From: Brevundimonas abyssalis TAR-001
GTDB lineage: Bacteria; Pseudomonadota; Alphaproteobacteria; Caulobacterales; Caulobacteraceae
DNA: 64,000 bases
Direction: 5' to 3'
Assembly (NCBI RefSeq): GCF_000466985.1
Contig: NZ_BATC01000006.1
Coordinates: forward strand, 1 to 64,000
Translations under genes and position numbers: made by a program
Shown: in pieces, positions 43,402 to 52,868 of the stretch
Layout of the letters: the number at the start of each line of letters is the position of its first letter
How positions within the stretch are numbered: position 1 is the stretch's first letter
Notes under the pieces: generated by a model
Seen by the model: only the letters and a program-made list of their open reading frames with translations
The model's database searches: none
What the model was told of the DNA's origin: nothing

Positions 43402-44904
43402 CTAGGCGGCGAGGCCGGCCGCCTTCATCAGCGGCCGCAGCGGCGCCAGCGCCTCGGGCTCGGCCGACAGGGCGGCCCGGGCGTCGGGCGTCTTGAAGAT
43501 GCGGATGGCCTCTGCGCGCGCCCGCTCGGCCACAGGGCCGAACGGCGCCGTCTCGCCGCTCGCCAGCTTCAGGAGCACGGACAGTCGCCGCACCGGCGGC
43601 AGGGGCGACTTCGCCACCTGGGCGACGAGCCTCGCATCCGCCTCCACCAGCCCGGCCACGGCGCCGATGCGGCCGCTGATCTCGGCCTCATCCTTTTCGC
43701 CCAGGGCGGCGGCGCGGACCCCCTTCTGAAGGACGGCGAGGGCGGCCAGACGCTGGGCGGCCAGATTCGGCGGTCCGCCGCGCTGTTCGGTCTCGAACCT
43801 CAGGGCGCCGACGCAGGCTGACAGCCAGCGGCCGGCGGCCCGCTTGTTGGCCGCGCCGGTGACGTTTTCGCACAGCCGCACCAGGGCTGCGGCCTCGTCG
43901 ACGGCCGATTTGCAGCTGGCGGCGTAGGTGCCGACGAAATCGGCGGTGACAAGGGCCTTGGACCGCTGGACGAAGGCGTCCTGAACCTCCTCCAGCGACA
44001 GCAGCCTGCCGGTGGTGGCCGTCAGGGCCATGGCCAGGGTCCGCAGGATGTCGATCTCGCCGGGGGCGTCGCCGGGCCGCAGACGCCGGGACCCCTTGAG
44101 CTCGCGGATCACCTCGCGCGCCATGGCGGCGGCCAGCAGGCGGAACTCCCCGGCGGCCAGACGACGGCCAAGGCGTTCGGCCGGGCCGTCCACGGGCGGC
44201 ACATGGGCGGCCAGGCGCGGCTCCATGCGGATCAGCATTTCCATTTCATTGGGCGCCACCATGCGCACGATGGCGGCGAGGTTCCCGCCCAGGTCCAGGG
44301 AGGGGCCCAGAATTTCGGCCCGACGCGGCGGCGCGGCGAACAGCTCGCACAGGATCTGTTCGACCGCCACCAGCACCATGGCGCGCGGCGCGCCCTCGGC
44401 CGGGGCGGCGTCCACCAGATCCATCATCCGCTCAAGGCGCGCGCGGCCGCCCGTGACGTCCTTCAGCGCGCCGCACACGGCGCCGCCCATCAGGAAGCCG
44501 CGGTCAGCGTGGCCCTCCAGCTTGATCGCCAGGTCCGCGACCGACGTCCCGGGCTCGTCCAGGTCCGCGAACAGTTTCTTGCGTCCCGCATCAATGATCC
44601 GCTCGGTCGTGGCCTGGATCAGCTTCTGATAGTGTCGGATCAGGTCGTGAACCGGCAGTCCGGTGGCCTGGCTTTCAGGCACAGCCACCTTCTGGACGGC
44701 GTGCTGCAGCTCCACCCCGGAGGCCTCCAGAACCTCCGTCAGATCGGGCCGGTGCAGCAGTTCGAATGGGGTCACCTGGCGCCGCTTCAGCCAGTCCTCC
44801 AGCACCCGGCCGATGACCTCGCGCGCATGCGGTGCGTAAAGATCCTGCGGAGTCATGCAGTTGGACGGCTGATCGTCCTGACGCACGATGCGTTTCTGTT
44901 TCAC
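43402..44904 (-). CDS. Unknown 500-residue alpha-helical protein
   Basis: The product is largely predicted helical, rich in Ala, Leu, Arg and Glu, with no signal peptide or membrane span and no catalytic motif I recognise. The GTG at 44904 overlaps the upstream gene stop in a GTGA junction, which favours coupled translation. An ATG 16 codons later (44856, MTPQDLYAPHAREV) is an alternative start. It lies next to chvI but on the opposite strand. It could be a helical-repeat scaffold; this is a guess from composition. Confidence 0.75.
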   Translation of the reverse strand: MKQKRIVRQDDQPSNCMTPQDLYAPHAREVIGRVLEDWLKRRQVTPFELLHRPDLTEVLEASGVELQHAVQKVAVPESQATGLPVHDLIRHYQKLIQATTERIIDAGRKKLFADLDEPGTSVADLAIKLEGHADRGFLMGGAVCGALKDVTGGRARLERMMDLVDAAPAEGAPRAMVLVAVEQILCELFAAPPRRAEILGPSLDLGGNLAAIVRMVAPNEMEMLIRMEPRLAAHVPPVDGPAERLGRRLAAGEFRLLAAAMAREVIRELKGSRRLRPGDAPGEIDILRTLAMALTATTGRLLSLEEVQDAFVQRSKALVTADFVGTYAASCKSAVDEAAALVRLCENVTGAANKRAAGRWLSACVGALRFETEQRGGPPNLAAQRLAALAVLQKGVRAAALGEKDEAEISGRIGAVAGLVEADARLVAQVAKSPLPPVRRLSVLLKLASGETAPFGPVAERARAEAIRIFKTPDARAALSAEPEALAPLRPLMKAAGLAA

Positions 44905-45122
44905 CTCGGCGCGCCCAGGGTCAGCACCGTGACGCTCTGGAACTCCATGGACTCCGGGTCCAGGGTCTCCTTGGTCACGCGCACGGCGGCGGCGCGCTTG
45001 TCCGCGAGCAGGTCCTCGGCCGTCTCGACGGCCTGTTTGCGATTCTCAGTCGCCTGCAGCAGGCTCCAGGAATCCGCAGGCGTCTTGCGGATATAGATTT
45101 CGTAGTGGACCGGTCCGGCCAT
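44901..45122 (-). CDS. Small conserved-looking protein, unknown
   Basis: The 73-residue product (HYEIYIRKTPADSWSLLQ, followed by a helix EDLLADKRAAAVRVTKE and a final strand) looks like a compact alpha/beta domain. It overlaps the following 500-residue gene by four bases, so the two are expressed together. It is divergent from chvI over a 192-bp intergenic region. Function unknown. Confidence 0.7.
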   Translation of the reverse strand: MAGPVHYEIYIRKTPADSWSLLQATENRKQAVETAEDLLADKRAAAVRVTKETLDPESMEFQSVTVLTLGAPR

Positions 45123-45314
45123 TCTAGCCTCGGAAAGTGCGTTTCTTCGCCATCATGCGGCCAAGCCTTTAAGGTCGCGTGAAACTGCGGCGGCGAAATT
45201 CACGGGCCCCGGAAACGAACGGTTACGCTTGCCGAGCGTTCAGGGGTGTCAAGTTTCGCCGCGCCGCACTATCTGTGACCTGAAGGCGCGTTTCGGAACG
45301 CATGAGGAGACACC

Positions 45315-46019
45315 ATGGCCAACATCACCCTGGTCGATGACGACGAGAACATCGTCGCGTCCGTTTCGATGGCGCTGGAAAGCCACGGCCACAAGGTGAC
45401 CGCCTATCACGACGGCGCCACGGGCCTGGACGCGCTGGAATCCAGCCCGCCCGACCTGGCCATTCTGGACGTGAAGATGCCGCGCATGGACGGCATGGAG
45501 GTGCTGCGCCGCCTGCGCCAGACCTCGACCCTGCCGGTCATCATCCTGACGTCCAAGGACGAGGAGATCGACGAGATCCTAGGCTTCAACCTCGGCGCGG
45601 ACGACTACATCCACAAGCCGTTCAGCCAGCGGCTGCTGATTGAGCGGGTCAAGGCCCTGCTGCGCCGCGTCGGCGCCGACGCCGAGGACGCGGAAGCGGG
45701 CGGCGACGTCTCGGGCCGCGCCATCAAGCGCGGCAAGCTGAGCATGGACCCGGCCCGCCATGAATGCACCTGGGAGGGCCGTCCCGTGAAGCTGACGGTC
45801 ACCGAGTTCCTGCTGCTTCAGGCCCTGGCCCAGCGCCCCGGCTTCGTGAAGAGCCGCGACAACCTCATGGACGCCGCCTACGACGATCAGGTCTATGTGG
45901 ACGACCGGACCATCGACAGCCACGTCAAGCGGATGCGAAAGAAGTTCCGCGTGGTCGATCCCGAGTTCGACGCAATCGAGACCCTGTATGGCGTCGGATA
46001 CCGATACAGAGAAAGCTGA
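45315..46019 (+). CDS. chvI: Response regulator ChvI
   Basis: ChvI is the OmpR-type regulator of the alphaproteobacterial ChvG-ChvI envelope-stress system. The 234-residue product has the acidic pocket DDD (8-10), phospho-acceptor D52 in [14 protein letters not shown]-containing DDYIHKPFS and a winged-helix domain ([43 protein letters not shown]). It overlaps chvG by 32 bases, so the two are coupled. Confidence 0.94.
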   Translation: MANITLVDDDENIVASVSMALESHGHKVTAYHDGATGLDALESSPPDLAILDVKMPRMDGMEVLRRLRQTSTLPVIILTSKDEEIDEILGFNLGADDYIHKPFSQRLLIERVKALLRRVGADAEDAEAGGDVSGRAIKRGKLSMDPARHECTWEGRPVKLTVTEFLLLQALAQRPGFVKSRDNLMDAAYDDQVYVDDRTIDSHVKRMRKKFRVVDPEFDAIETLYGVGYRYRES

Positions 46020-47652
46020 CCGTTCGCAGGGCGCGGCCTCGCTATGGGCCGCGCGGTGGCGAACCCTGAGGCTGCGCATGGTCGGATCGCGGCTGGGCGC
46101 CCTGATCCTGGCGCTGAACCTGCTCAGCCTGCTGATCCTGTTCGTCGGCGCCCTGTTGCTGAACGAGTGGCGCCGCAACCTGATCGAGGCGCGCCTCGAA
46201 TCCCTGACGTCCCAGGCCGAGCTGCTGGCCAATGTGCTGGGCGAACTGGGCATCACGCGCGGCGAACCCACGCCCTATCTGGACGATTTGGCCGCCTCCC
46301 AGTGGCTGCGGGACAATTTCATTCCCCGTGGCCAGCGGGTGCGGCTGTACGATCAGAACGGCTGGCTGCTCATCGACAGCTACACCGTCACCGAACAGAT
46401 CCCGGGCGAGCCGCTGGATCCCGCCCTTCCGGCCGGCGCGGCGGCCCCCGCGCCCCCTGATCCCGTAAGGGAGAACGCCCGGATCGAGCGCGCGCGGGAG
46501 GAATTGAGCGGCGAGGTCGAGCGCGCCCTGGCCGGCGAACCCCAGACCAGCATTCGACGGGCCGAGACCGGTGAGCGCGTGGTGTCGGTGTCCCTGCCCG
46601 TCCGCCATGTGCGCGATGTGCTGGGCGTCCTGACGCTGGAGGCCGGCGATGTGGACGAAACCTTGGACGCCCAGCGCCGCGCCCTGATGCCCTTCGCCTT
46701 CGTGGCCCTGGCGGTGTCCCTTCTGACGTCCCTTCTGATCCACCTGTTCGTGGCCCGGCCGATCCTGCGGCTGTCGGCGGCGGCGGATCAGGTGCGCCTG
46801 CAGAGGGCGCGGGCCATCTCCCTGCCCGACCTGGAGGAGCGCAAGGACGAGATCGGCGACCTGGCCCGGTCGCTGGAGACCATGACCGCCACCCTGTCGG
46901 ACCGCATGGACGCCATCGAGCGCTTCGCCGCCGACGTCAGCCACGAGATCAAGAACCCCCTGACCTCCATCCGTTCGGCGCTCGAGACCCTGGAGCTGGT
47001 CAAGGCGCCCGAGGACAAGGCCCGCCTGACCGCCCTGCTGCAGCAGGACGTGAGCCGGCTGGACCGCCTGATCACGGACATCTCCAACGCCTCGCGCCTG
47101 GACGCGGAGCTGTCGCGGGACCGCCCGCGCCCGGTGAACCTGTCGAAACTGCTGGGCGACATCGCAGCGGTCTATGTGGCCACCCAGCGGCCCGGCGACG
47201 TCACGGTGCGGTTCACCGACGCTCTGGAGGGCGCCGCCCAGGTCACGGGCCGCGAGGGGCCGCTGGGCCAGGTGTTCCGCAACCTGATCGACAACGCCCG
47301 TTCGTTCAGCCCGCCTGATCACGCCGTGCAGGTCAGCCTGGACGGCCAGGGCGACCGCGTCAGGGTGCGGGTCGAGGACGACGGCCCCGGCGTTCCGCCC
47401 GACAATCTGGAGACCGTGTTCCAGCGCTTCTACACCGCGCGGCCCAAGGGCGCGGCCTTCGGCGGCAACTCCGGCCTGGGCCTGTCCATCGCCCGACAGA
47501 TCATCGAGGCCCACGGCGGGACCATCCACGCCGAGAACCGCACGGACGACGCCGGCGCCGTCAAGGGGGCGTGCTTCGTGGTCACATTGCCGCGCGCCAG
47601 ACCCGGATCGAAGGCCAGGACCCGGCCCGTCGCTGATGACGCCGATGGCTGA
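45988..47652 (+). CDS. chvG: Sensor histidine kinase ChvG
   Basis: The 554-residue kinase has an N-terminal membrane span (about residues 36-58), a periplasmic sensor region, a second span (about 235-255), HAMP, the H-box [19 protein letters not shown] with H319, an N-box NLIDNARSF and G-boxes DDGPGVPP and [10 protein letters not shown]. It senses envelope or acid stress in relatives. The start at 45988 lies inside chvI and the end overlaps hprK by 17 bases. Confidence 0.94.
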   Translation: MASDTDTEKADRSQGAASLWAARWRTLRLRMVGSRLGALILALNLLSLLILFVGALLLNEWRRNLIEARLESLTSQAELLANVLGELGITRGEPTPYLDDLAASQWLRDNFIPRGQRVRLYDQNGWLLIDSYTVTEQIPGEPLDPALPAGAAAPAPPDPVRENARIERAREELSGEVERALAGEPQTSIRRAETGERVVSVSLPVRHVRDVLGVLTLEAGDVDETLDAQRRALMPFAFVALAVSLLTSLLIHLFVARPILRLSAAADQVRLQRARAISLPDLEERKDEIGDLARSLETMTATLSDRMDAIERFAADVSHEIKNPLTSIRSALETLELVKAPEDKARLTALLQQDVSRLDRLITDISNASRLDAELSRDRPRPVNLSKLLGDIAAVYVATQRPGDVTVRFTDALEGAAQVTGREGPLGQVFRNLIDNARSFSPPDHAVQVSLDGQGDRVRVRVEDDGPGVPPDNLETVFQRFYTARPKGAAFGGNSGLGLSIARQIIEAHGGTIHAENRTDDAGAVKGACFVVTLPRARPGSKARTRPVADDADG

Positions 47653-48094
47653 ATTGGCCCACGCCTGCGCCGCGGCCCTTCGGTTGCCGGACCGGGGCTG
47701 GAGCGGCGTTCTGCTGACCGGCCCGTCCGGCGCGGGCAAGAGCGACCTTCTGCTGCGCCTCATGGACCACGGCTGGCGGGCCGTGGCGGACGACTACGCC
47801 CAGGTCTGGCGCTCTCAGCAGCGCCTCTACGCCCGGGCGCCGGACCGGATCTTCGGCCGCATGGAGATTCGAGGGCTGGGGATCACGCCAATCCCCGCCT
47901 TGCCCTTCAGCCGCGTGGATCTGATCGTCCGATGCGTGGACCAGCCGCCCGAACGCCTGCCTGAACCGGCGTTCCAGAGCCTGGCGGACGTGCCCGTGCC
48001 GACGATCGACATCCAGGCCCTCAACGCCTCGGCGCCGGCCCGGCTCGCTGTGGCGTTGAGGGCCCTTGGAGCCGGCCGTCCTTTGGCCTATTGA
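47636..48094 (+). CDS. hprK: HPr kinase/phosphorylase, short alphaproteobacterial form
   Basis: The 152-residue protein corresponds to the C-terminal catalytic domain of HprK only, as is usual in alphaproteobacteria. Walker A GPSGAGKSD (29-37) is followed by VADDY and GRMEIRGLGI, the signature of the family. It phosphorylates HPr on a regulatory serine. Position after chvG and before EIIA and HPr is the standard order. Confidence 0.92.
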   Translation: MTPMAELAHACAAALRLPDRGWSGVLLTGPSGAGKSDLLLRLMDHGWRAVADDYAQVWRSQQRLYARAPDRIFGRMEIRGLGITPIPALPFSRVDLIVRCVDQPPERLPEPAFQSLADVPVPTIDIQALNASAPARLAVALRALGAGRPLAY

Positions 48095-48227
48095 AGCCGG
48101 TCTGGCCGCAGACCCTCGGGGCGCGGCCGGTCGACACGGGACCGGACGGTCCGGCGGGGGCGCGAAGTTTCGTGAGGCGTTGCATGGCCACGTCAGCCAT
48201 CTCTTCATCCGTTTCGGGCGGGTTCGC

Positions 48228-48632
48228 ATGATCGGACTGGTGATCGTCACCCACGGGGGGCTGGCGACGGAATTCCTCTCGGCCATGGAGCATGTGGTGG
48301 GGCCCCAGCGCGGGACCGCCGCCATCTGCATCGGCCCCGAGGACGACATGGAGCGCCGCCGTCAGGACATCGTCGACGCCGCCGCAGCGGTGGACGAGGG
48401 CGAGGGCGTCATCCTGCTGACCGACATGTTCGGCGGCACCCCCTCCAACCTGGCCATCTCGGTGATGGAGCAGACGAAGGCCGAGGTCATCGCCGGGCTC
48501 AACCTGCCCATGCTGATCAAGCTGGCCAGCGTCCGTCAGCGCGAAAGCCTTGAGGCCTGCGTGGCCCATGCCCAGGACGCGGGCCGCAAATACATCGCCG
48601 TGGCGTCCTGGGTGCTGGCGGGCGAGAAATGA
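48228..48632 (+). CDS. PTS EIIA component, mannose family
   Basis: The 134-residue EIIA-Man domain has the N-terminal VIVTHGGLA with phospho-acceptor His9, and LLTDMFGGTPSN, the conserved core motif. No membrane EIIB/EIIC genes are present, so it probably has a regulatory rather than transport role, as in other alphaproteobacteria. The 133 bp before it hold no gene I can support. The stop overlaps the ptsH start (ATGA). Confidence 0.92.
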   Translation: MIGLVIVTHGGLATEFLSAMEHVVGPQRGTAAICIGPEDDMERRRQDIVDAAAAVDEGEGVILLTDMFGGTPSNLAISVMEQTKAEVIAGLNLPMLIKLASVRQRESLEACVAHAQDAGRKYIAVASWVLAGEK

Positions 48633-48906
48633 GCGAGACGGCCGCTGTCACCGTCGACATCTGCAACGCGCGCGGCCTGCACGCCCGCGCTCGGCCAAAT
48701 TCGTCAAGCTGGCCTCCGGCTTCCAGTCCGAGGTCAAGGTGACCCGCGAGGGCGTCACCGTGGACGCCCGCTCCATCATGGGCCTGCTGATGCTGGGCGC
48801 GGGCCAGGGCTGCCCCATCGAGATCGCCGCCGAAGGCCCCGACGCCGCCGAAGCCGTCGCCGCCCTCAGCGACCTGGTCGGCTGCCGCTTCGAGGAAGAG
48901 CAGTAG
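48629..48906 (+). CDS. ptsH: Phosphocarrier protein HPr (one-base frameshift)
   Basis: HPr relays phosphate from Enzyme I to EIIA. From ATG 48629 the reading runs to RGLHAR with the active His18 and then leaves frame. Adding one C at 48690/48691 (GCGCTCGG to GCGCCTCGG) continues as [12 protein letters not shown], with the HprK target serine in RSIMGLLML, to a 92-residue protein. Without the correction HPr would be destroyed immediately after its active site while hprK and EIIA stay intact, so an error is the simplest reading. Confidence 0.87.
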
Positions 48907-48952
48907 GGCGGGCCTCGCGCCGGCCGCCCTCTTCATCTGATCGGGAAACGCC

Positions 48953-49028
<76 letters not shown>

Positions 49029-49186
49029 GTGCCGGGGTTCCAGGCGAGGGCGCGACATAGGCGGGGCGGCCCTGCGGTGTCAATAGAATCCCGAGTCCCC
49101 CCACCCGGATCGCCGGAAGGGTTTGGCGCGGGCGGCGAAGACCGCTAGAAGCGCCTCGACAACCCCTTGGGAGATTTGGGCGCGGC

Positions 49187-49495
49187 ATGGCCGGTTTCAT
49201 CTGTTTCATCGTCGGCGCGGTGCTGACGCTGCTGTTCTGGGCGATCATCATCAGCGCCATCATGAGCTGGCTGTTCGCCTTCGACGTGATCAACTACCGC
49301 AACCGCTTCGTGGCCCAGGTCGCGGGCTTCCTCGATCAGGTGACCGGGCCGCTGCTGGCGCCCCTGCGCCGGGTGATCCCGCCCCTGGGCGGCATCGATG
49401 TGACGCCGATCATCGTGCTGCTGGTCCTGCGCGGGGCGCAGCTCTATCTGCTGCCGCCCTTCTGCAGGCTGCTGTACGACGTCCTGCCCTTCTGA
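49187..49495 (+). CDS. YggT family membrane protein
   Basis: The 102-residue product has two hydrophobic helices (about residues 5-30 and 73-95) around the YggT core YRNRFVAQVAGFLDQVTGPLLAPLRRVIPPLGGIDVTPII. The family has been linked to osmotic or envelope functions and cell-division-associated factors, without a fixed mechanism. It overlaps the following DUF167 gene by one base (TGATGA). Confidence 0.92.
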   Translation: MAGFICFIVGAVLTLLFWAIIISAIMSWLFAFDVINYRNRFVAQVAGFLDQVTGPLLAPLRRVIPPLGGIDVTPIIVLLVLRGAQLYLLPPFCRLLYDVLPF

Positions 49496-49776
49496 TGACG
49501 CGGCTGACCGTGCGGCTCACCCCGCGCGGCGGCGCCGACTGCATCGACGGCTGGGAGACCGACGCCGGGGGCCGCCCCGTGCTCAAGGTGCGGGTGCGCG
49601 CCGCGCCCACGGACGGCCAGGCCAACGCCGGCCTGCTCGTCCTGATCGCCCGGACGCTGAAGATTCCCAAATCCGACGTGGCCCTCGCCCGCGGCGCCTC
49701 GGCCCGCGTCAAGACGCTTGAGATCACAGGCCTTTCCGAAGCCGAAATCCGCGCGCGGCTGGATTTGGACGGCTGA
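49495..49776 (+). CDS. DUF167 (YggU) family protein
   Basis: The 93-residue protein matches DUF167: LTVRLTPRGGADCIDGW, LKVRVRAAPTDGQANAGLLVLIARTL and VALARGASARVKTLEI. These small alpha/beta proteins usually follow yggT, as here, with a one-base stop/start overlap. Function unknown. Confidence 0.92.
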   Translation: MTRLTVRLTPRGGADCIDGWETDAGGRPVLKVRVRAAPTDGQANAGLLVLIARTLKIPKSDVALARGASARVKTLEITGLSEAEIRARLDLDG

Positions 49777-49864
49777 GGCGGCGATTGGGGCTTTTCCTGT
49801 CCGCCCTGACGCGCTTTGATGCCCCACGCTTCCAGATCGGGAAACGCAAGGGGCTGAAATATCC

Positions 49865-51346
49865 ATGATTTCTCATCGCATGCGGGGCCGCGGCCTCGCG
49901 CTCGCGGGCTGTGCGCTGGCCGCCCTGGCCCTCACCGCCTGCGCCACCACCGGCGCGGCCGACAACGGCGGCGACGCGGCCTCGGCCCCCGCCCGGGAGC
50001 GCACCGAGCTGCCGCGCGGCCTGGACGCGGCGGCCAATCCCGATCCGTTCCCCTCCACCTATCAGCCCCTGCCGCGCCGTGACGCCGCCATCGTCGGCGC
50101 CACCGTCTTCACCGCCGCCGGCGAGCGCATCGAGAACGGCGTGGTCATCATGACCGACGGCCGTGTGGCGGCGGTCGGCGGCGCGAACACCCCGGTGCCC
50201 CAGGGCCACCAGGTGATCGACGCGCGCGGCCGCTTCGTCACCCCGGGCCTGATCGATGTGCACACCCATCTGGGCGTCTATCCCTCGCCCGGCGTGATGG
50301 GCATGTCCGACGGCAACGAGGCCACCAACCCCAACACCGCCTATGTCTGGTCCGAACATTCGGTCTGGCCCCAGGACCCCGGCTTCAACACCGCCCGCGC
50401 CGGCGGGGTGACGACGGTCATGGTCCTGCCCGGCTCGGCCAATCTGTTCGGCGGCCGCTCGGTGACCCTGCGCAATGTGCCCTCGGTGACCATGCAGGGC
50501 ATGAAGTTCCCCGGCGCCCCCTACGGCGTGAAGATGGCCTGCGGCGAGAACCCGTCGCGGGTCTACGGCTCGCGCAACCAGAGCCCGGCCACCGGCATGG
50601 GCAATGTGGCGGGCTACCGCTCGGCCTTCATCGACGCCCAGAACTACGCCCGGCGCTGGAGCGAATGGCGCGAGGACGGGGAGGGAACGCCCCCCAACCG
50701 CGACCTGCGGCTCGAAACCCTGGCCGGGGTGCTGGACGGCTCCATCTCGGTGCAGAACCACTGCTACCGCGCCGACGAGATGGCGGTGATGATCGATATC
50801 GCCGAGGAGTTCGGCTATTCGATCCGCACCTTCCACCACGCCACCGAGGCCTACAAGATCGCCGACATGCTGGCCGAGAACGAGATCTGCGCCGCCATGT
50901 GGACGGGCTGGTGGGGCTTCAAGATGGAGGCCCTGGACGCCATCGAGGAGAACGTCGCCTTCGTCGACGCGCCCGAGAACAGCTGCGCGGTCATCCACTC
51001 CGACGACGACACCCTGATCCAGCGGCTCAATCAGGAAGCCGCCGCCGCCCTGTCCGCAGGTCGCCGCGCCGGACTGGATCTCAGCGAGGAGGACGCCCTG
51101 CGCTGGATCACCATCAACGCCGCCCGCGCCATCGGCGTGGACGACGAGACCGGCTCGCTGGAGCCCGGCAAGCGCGCCGATGTGGTGATCTGGGACGTGA
51201 GCCCGTTCAGCGTCTATGCGCGGGCCCAGCAGGTCTTCATCGACGGCGCCCTGACCTATGACCGGAACGATCCGGCCTATCAGCCGCGCACGGACTTCGA
51301 ACTGGGCCAGCCCGGCCAGCCCAACACCGTCGGAGGCGCCCAATGA
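49865..51346 (+). CDS. Amidohydrolase lipoprotein, metal site intact (first of pair)
   Basis: The 493-residue protein has a lipoprotein signal (LTAC, Cys about 26), a beta-sandwich N-terminal domain and the HxH metal motif PGLIDVHTHLG. Further ligands are likely in IRTFHHATEAYK and VIHSDDDTLIQR (His and Asp). The C-terminal SLEPGKRADVVIWD is typical. It would hydrolyse an amide or cyclic amide in the envelope. Its end overlaps the next amidohydrolase by four bases (ATGA), so they are made together. Confidence 0.9.
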   Translation: MISHRMRGRGLALAGCALAALALTACATTGAADNGGDAASAPARERTELPRGLDAAANPDPFPSTYQPLPRRDAAIVGATVFTAAGERIENGVVIMTDGRVAAVGGANTPVPQGHQVIDARGRFVTPGLIDVHTHLGVYPSPGVMGMSDGNEATNPNTAYVWSEHSVWPQDPGFNTARAGGVTTVMVLPGSANLFGGRSVTLRNVPSVTMQGMKFPGAPYGVKMACGENPSRVYGSRNQSPATGMGNVAGYRSAFIDAQNYARRWSEWREDGEGTPPNRDLRLETLAGVLDGSISVQNHCYRADEMAVMIDIAEEFGYSIRTFHHATEAYKIADMLAENEICAAMWTGWWGFKMEALDAIEENVAFVDAPENSCAVIHSDDDTLIQRLNQEAAAALSAGRRAGLDLSEEDALRWITINAARAIGVDDETGSLEPGKRADVVIWDVSPFSVYARAQQVFIDGALTYDRNDPAYQPRTDFELGQPGQPNTVGGAQ

Positions 51347-52695
51347 TCCGCCGTAATTTCTTCAGCGCCCTGGCGGTCTGCGCCCTGGCCCTCGCCGCCG
51401 CGCCCGCCGTGGCTCAGGACGCCGTCGCCATCACCAATGGCCGCATCCTGACCGGCACGGGCGAGATCGCCTCCGGCACGGTGGTGATCCGCAATGGCCG
51501 CATCAGCGCCATCGGCCCCGACGCCGCGGTGCCCGCCGGCGCCCGCGTCATCGACGCCGCGGGCCGGGTGGTCACCCCCGGGATCGTGGCGGTGGATTCC
51601 GGCATCGGCGGCAGCGAGGTCTCCTCCGTCTCCGGCTCCAACGACCTGCGCCAGTCCAGCAACAGCCTCAGCGCCGCCTTCGACGTGTCGCGCGGCCTCG
51701 ACCCCTGGTCCATCACTATTCCGGTGGCCCGCCTCGGCGGCGTCACCCGCGCGGTGGTCATGCCCCAGCATCCCGGCTCGTCCGGCGGCCATGTGCACGA
51801 GCACGAAACCGCCGGGGCCGGTCACGGCGGCTATCACACGCCGGGCCTGTTCGCGGGTCAGGCGGCGGTGGTGCATCTGGCGCGCGGGACCGACATCCTG
51901 GTGCGCTCCAATGTGGCCATGGTCGCGCCCTTCGGCGAGGCCGGCGCCGGCATCGCCGGCGGCGCGCGCGGGGCCGAGTTCACCCTGTTCCGCGAGACCA
52001 TGGCCGAGGTTCGCCTCTACGCCCGCAACCGTCAGGCCTACGAGCGCGCGGGCCTGCGCGACCTGTCCCTGTCGCGCGCGGATCTGGAGGCCCTGATCCC
52101 GGTGGCCGAGGGCCGCATGCCGCTGGTGGTCAGCGTTCACCGCGCGGCCGACATCCTGCAGGTGCTGCGTCTGGCTGAGGAGGAGAACATCCGCCTGATC
52201 CTGGACGGCGCCGAGGAGGGCTGGCTGGTGGCCGACCGCATCGCGGCGGCGAACGTGCCGGTGCTGCTGAACCCGCTGGCCAATCTGCCCTCGAACTTCC
52301 AGGTGCGGGCCGCGCGGCAGGAGAACGCCGCCCGGCTGCACGCGGCGGGCGTGACCATCGCCATCAAGCCCGGCGGCTCGGCCCATAGGGCCCGGGACGC
52401 TCGCTACAACGCGGGCAACGCCGTGGCCAACGGCCTGCCGTTCGAGGCCGCCATCGCCGCCATCACCGTCAATCCGGCGCGTATCTTCGGCCAGGAGGGC
52501 TTCGGCGCCCTGGCCGTGGGACAGGCGGCGGACGTGGTGGTCTGGTCCGGAGACCCGCTGGAGCCCATGAACCAGCCCGAGGCGGTGTTCATCGCCGGGG
52601 TCGAACAGCCCCTCCAGGCCCGCAATCTGGAGCTTCGCGACCGGTATCACCCCAACCGCGACCAGCGCATGCCGCACGCCTACAGCCCGCGCTGA
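51343..52695 (+). CDS. Amidohydrolase-like protein lacking the HxH metal motif (second of pair)
   Basis: The 450-residue secreted protein (signal peptide ending AVAQD, about residue 25) has the same fold as the preceding protein, including NGRILTGTGEIASGTVVIRNGRISAIG and the C-terminal GFGALAVGQAADVVVWSGDP. At the place of the HxH motif it reads VTPGIVAVDSGIG, with both histidines missing. Other His-containing segments (SVHRAADIL) remain. It is probably catalytically impaired and may be a structural partner of the first protein. A terminator follows. Confidence 0.88.
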   Translation: MIRRNFFSALAVCALALAAAPAVAQDAVAITNGRILTGTGEIASGTVVIRNGRISAIGPDAAVPAGARVIDAAGRVVTPGIVAVDSGIGGSEVSSVSGSNDLRQSSNSLSAAFDVSRGLDPWSITIPVARLGGVTRAVVMPQHPGSSGGHVHEHETAGAGHGGYHTPGLFAGQAAVVHLARGTDILVRSNVAMVAPFGEAGAGIAGGARGAEFTLFRETMAEVRLYARNRQAYERAGLRDLSLSRADLEALIPVAEGRMPLVVSVHRAADILQVLRLAEEENIRLILDGAEEGWLVADRIAAANVPVLLNPLANLPSNFQVRAARQENAARLHAAGVTIAIKPGGSAHRARDARYNAGNAVANGLPFEAAIAAITVNPARIFGQEGFGALAVGQAADVVVWSGDPLEPMNQPEAVFIAGVEQPLQARNLELRDRYHPNRDQRMPHAYSPR

Positions 52696-52720
52696 GGCAG
52701 GCGCCTGCGAGGATTGGAAA

Positions 52721-52747
52721 GGGCGGTTCTCCGGAGCCGCCCTTTTT
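52721..52747 (+). terminator. Rho-independent terminator after the amidohydrolase pair
   Basis: GGGCGGTTC and GGAGCCGCCC form a stem with a TCCG-type loop followed by TTTTT, 25 bases after the stop of the second amidohydrolase. Confidence 0.88.
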
Positions 52748-52868
52748 CACGCCCGGCGCCCAGGCGAAACGTCGCAACCGCTGTTAATCCCTGCAAAACC
52801 ACTTCGGGAGCAAGGGTATCGCATTCTTACGGCGGGTTCGAATCCGCTCATATTTTTAGAGACTTACA

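Noticed and set aside
52831-52849. GGCGGGTTCGAATCCGCTC, resembling a tRNA T-arm
   Set aside because: No matching acceptor stem, D arm or anticodon arm is found upstream, and no mobile element flanks it to suggest an attachment-site remnant.
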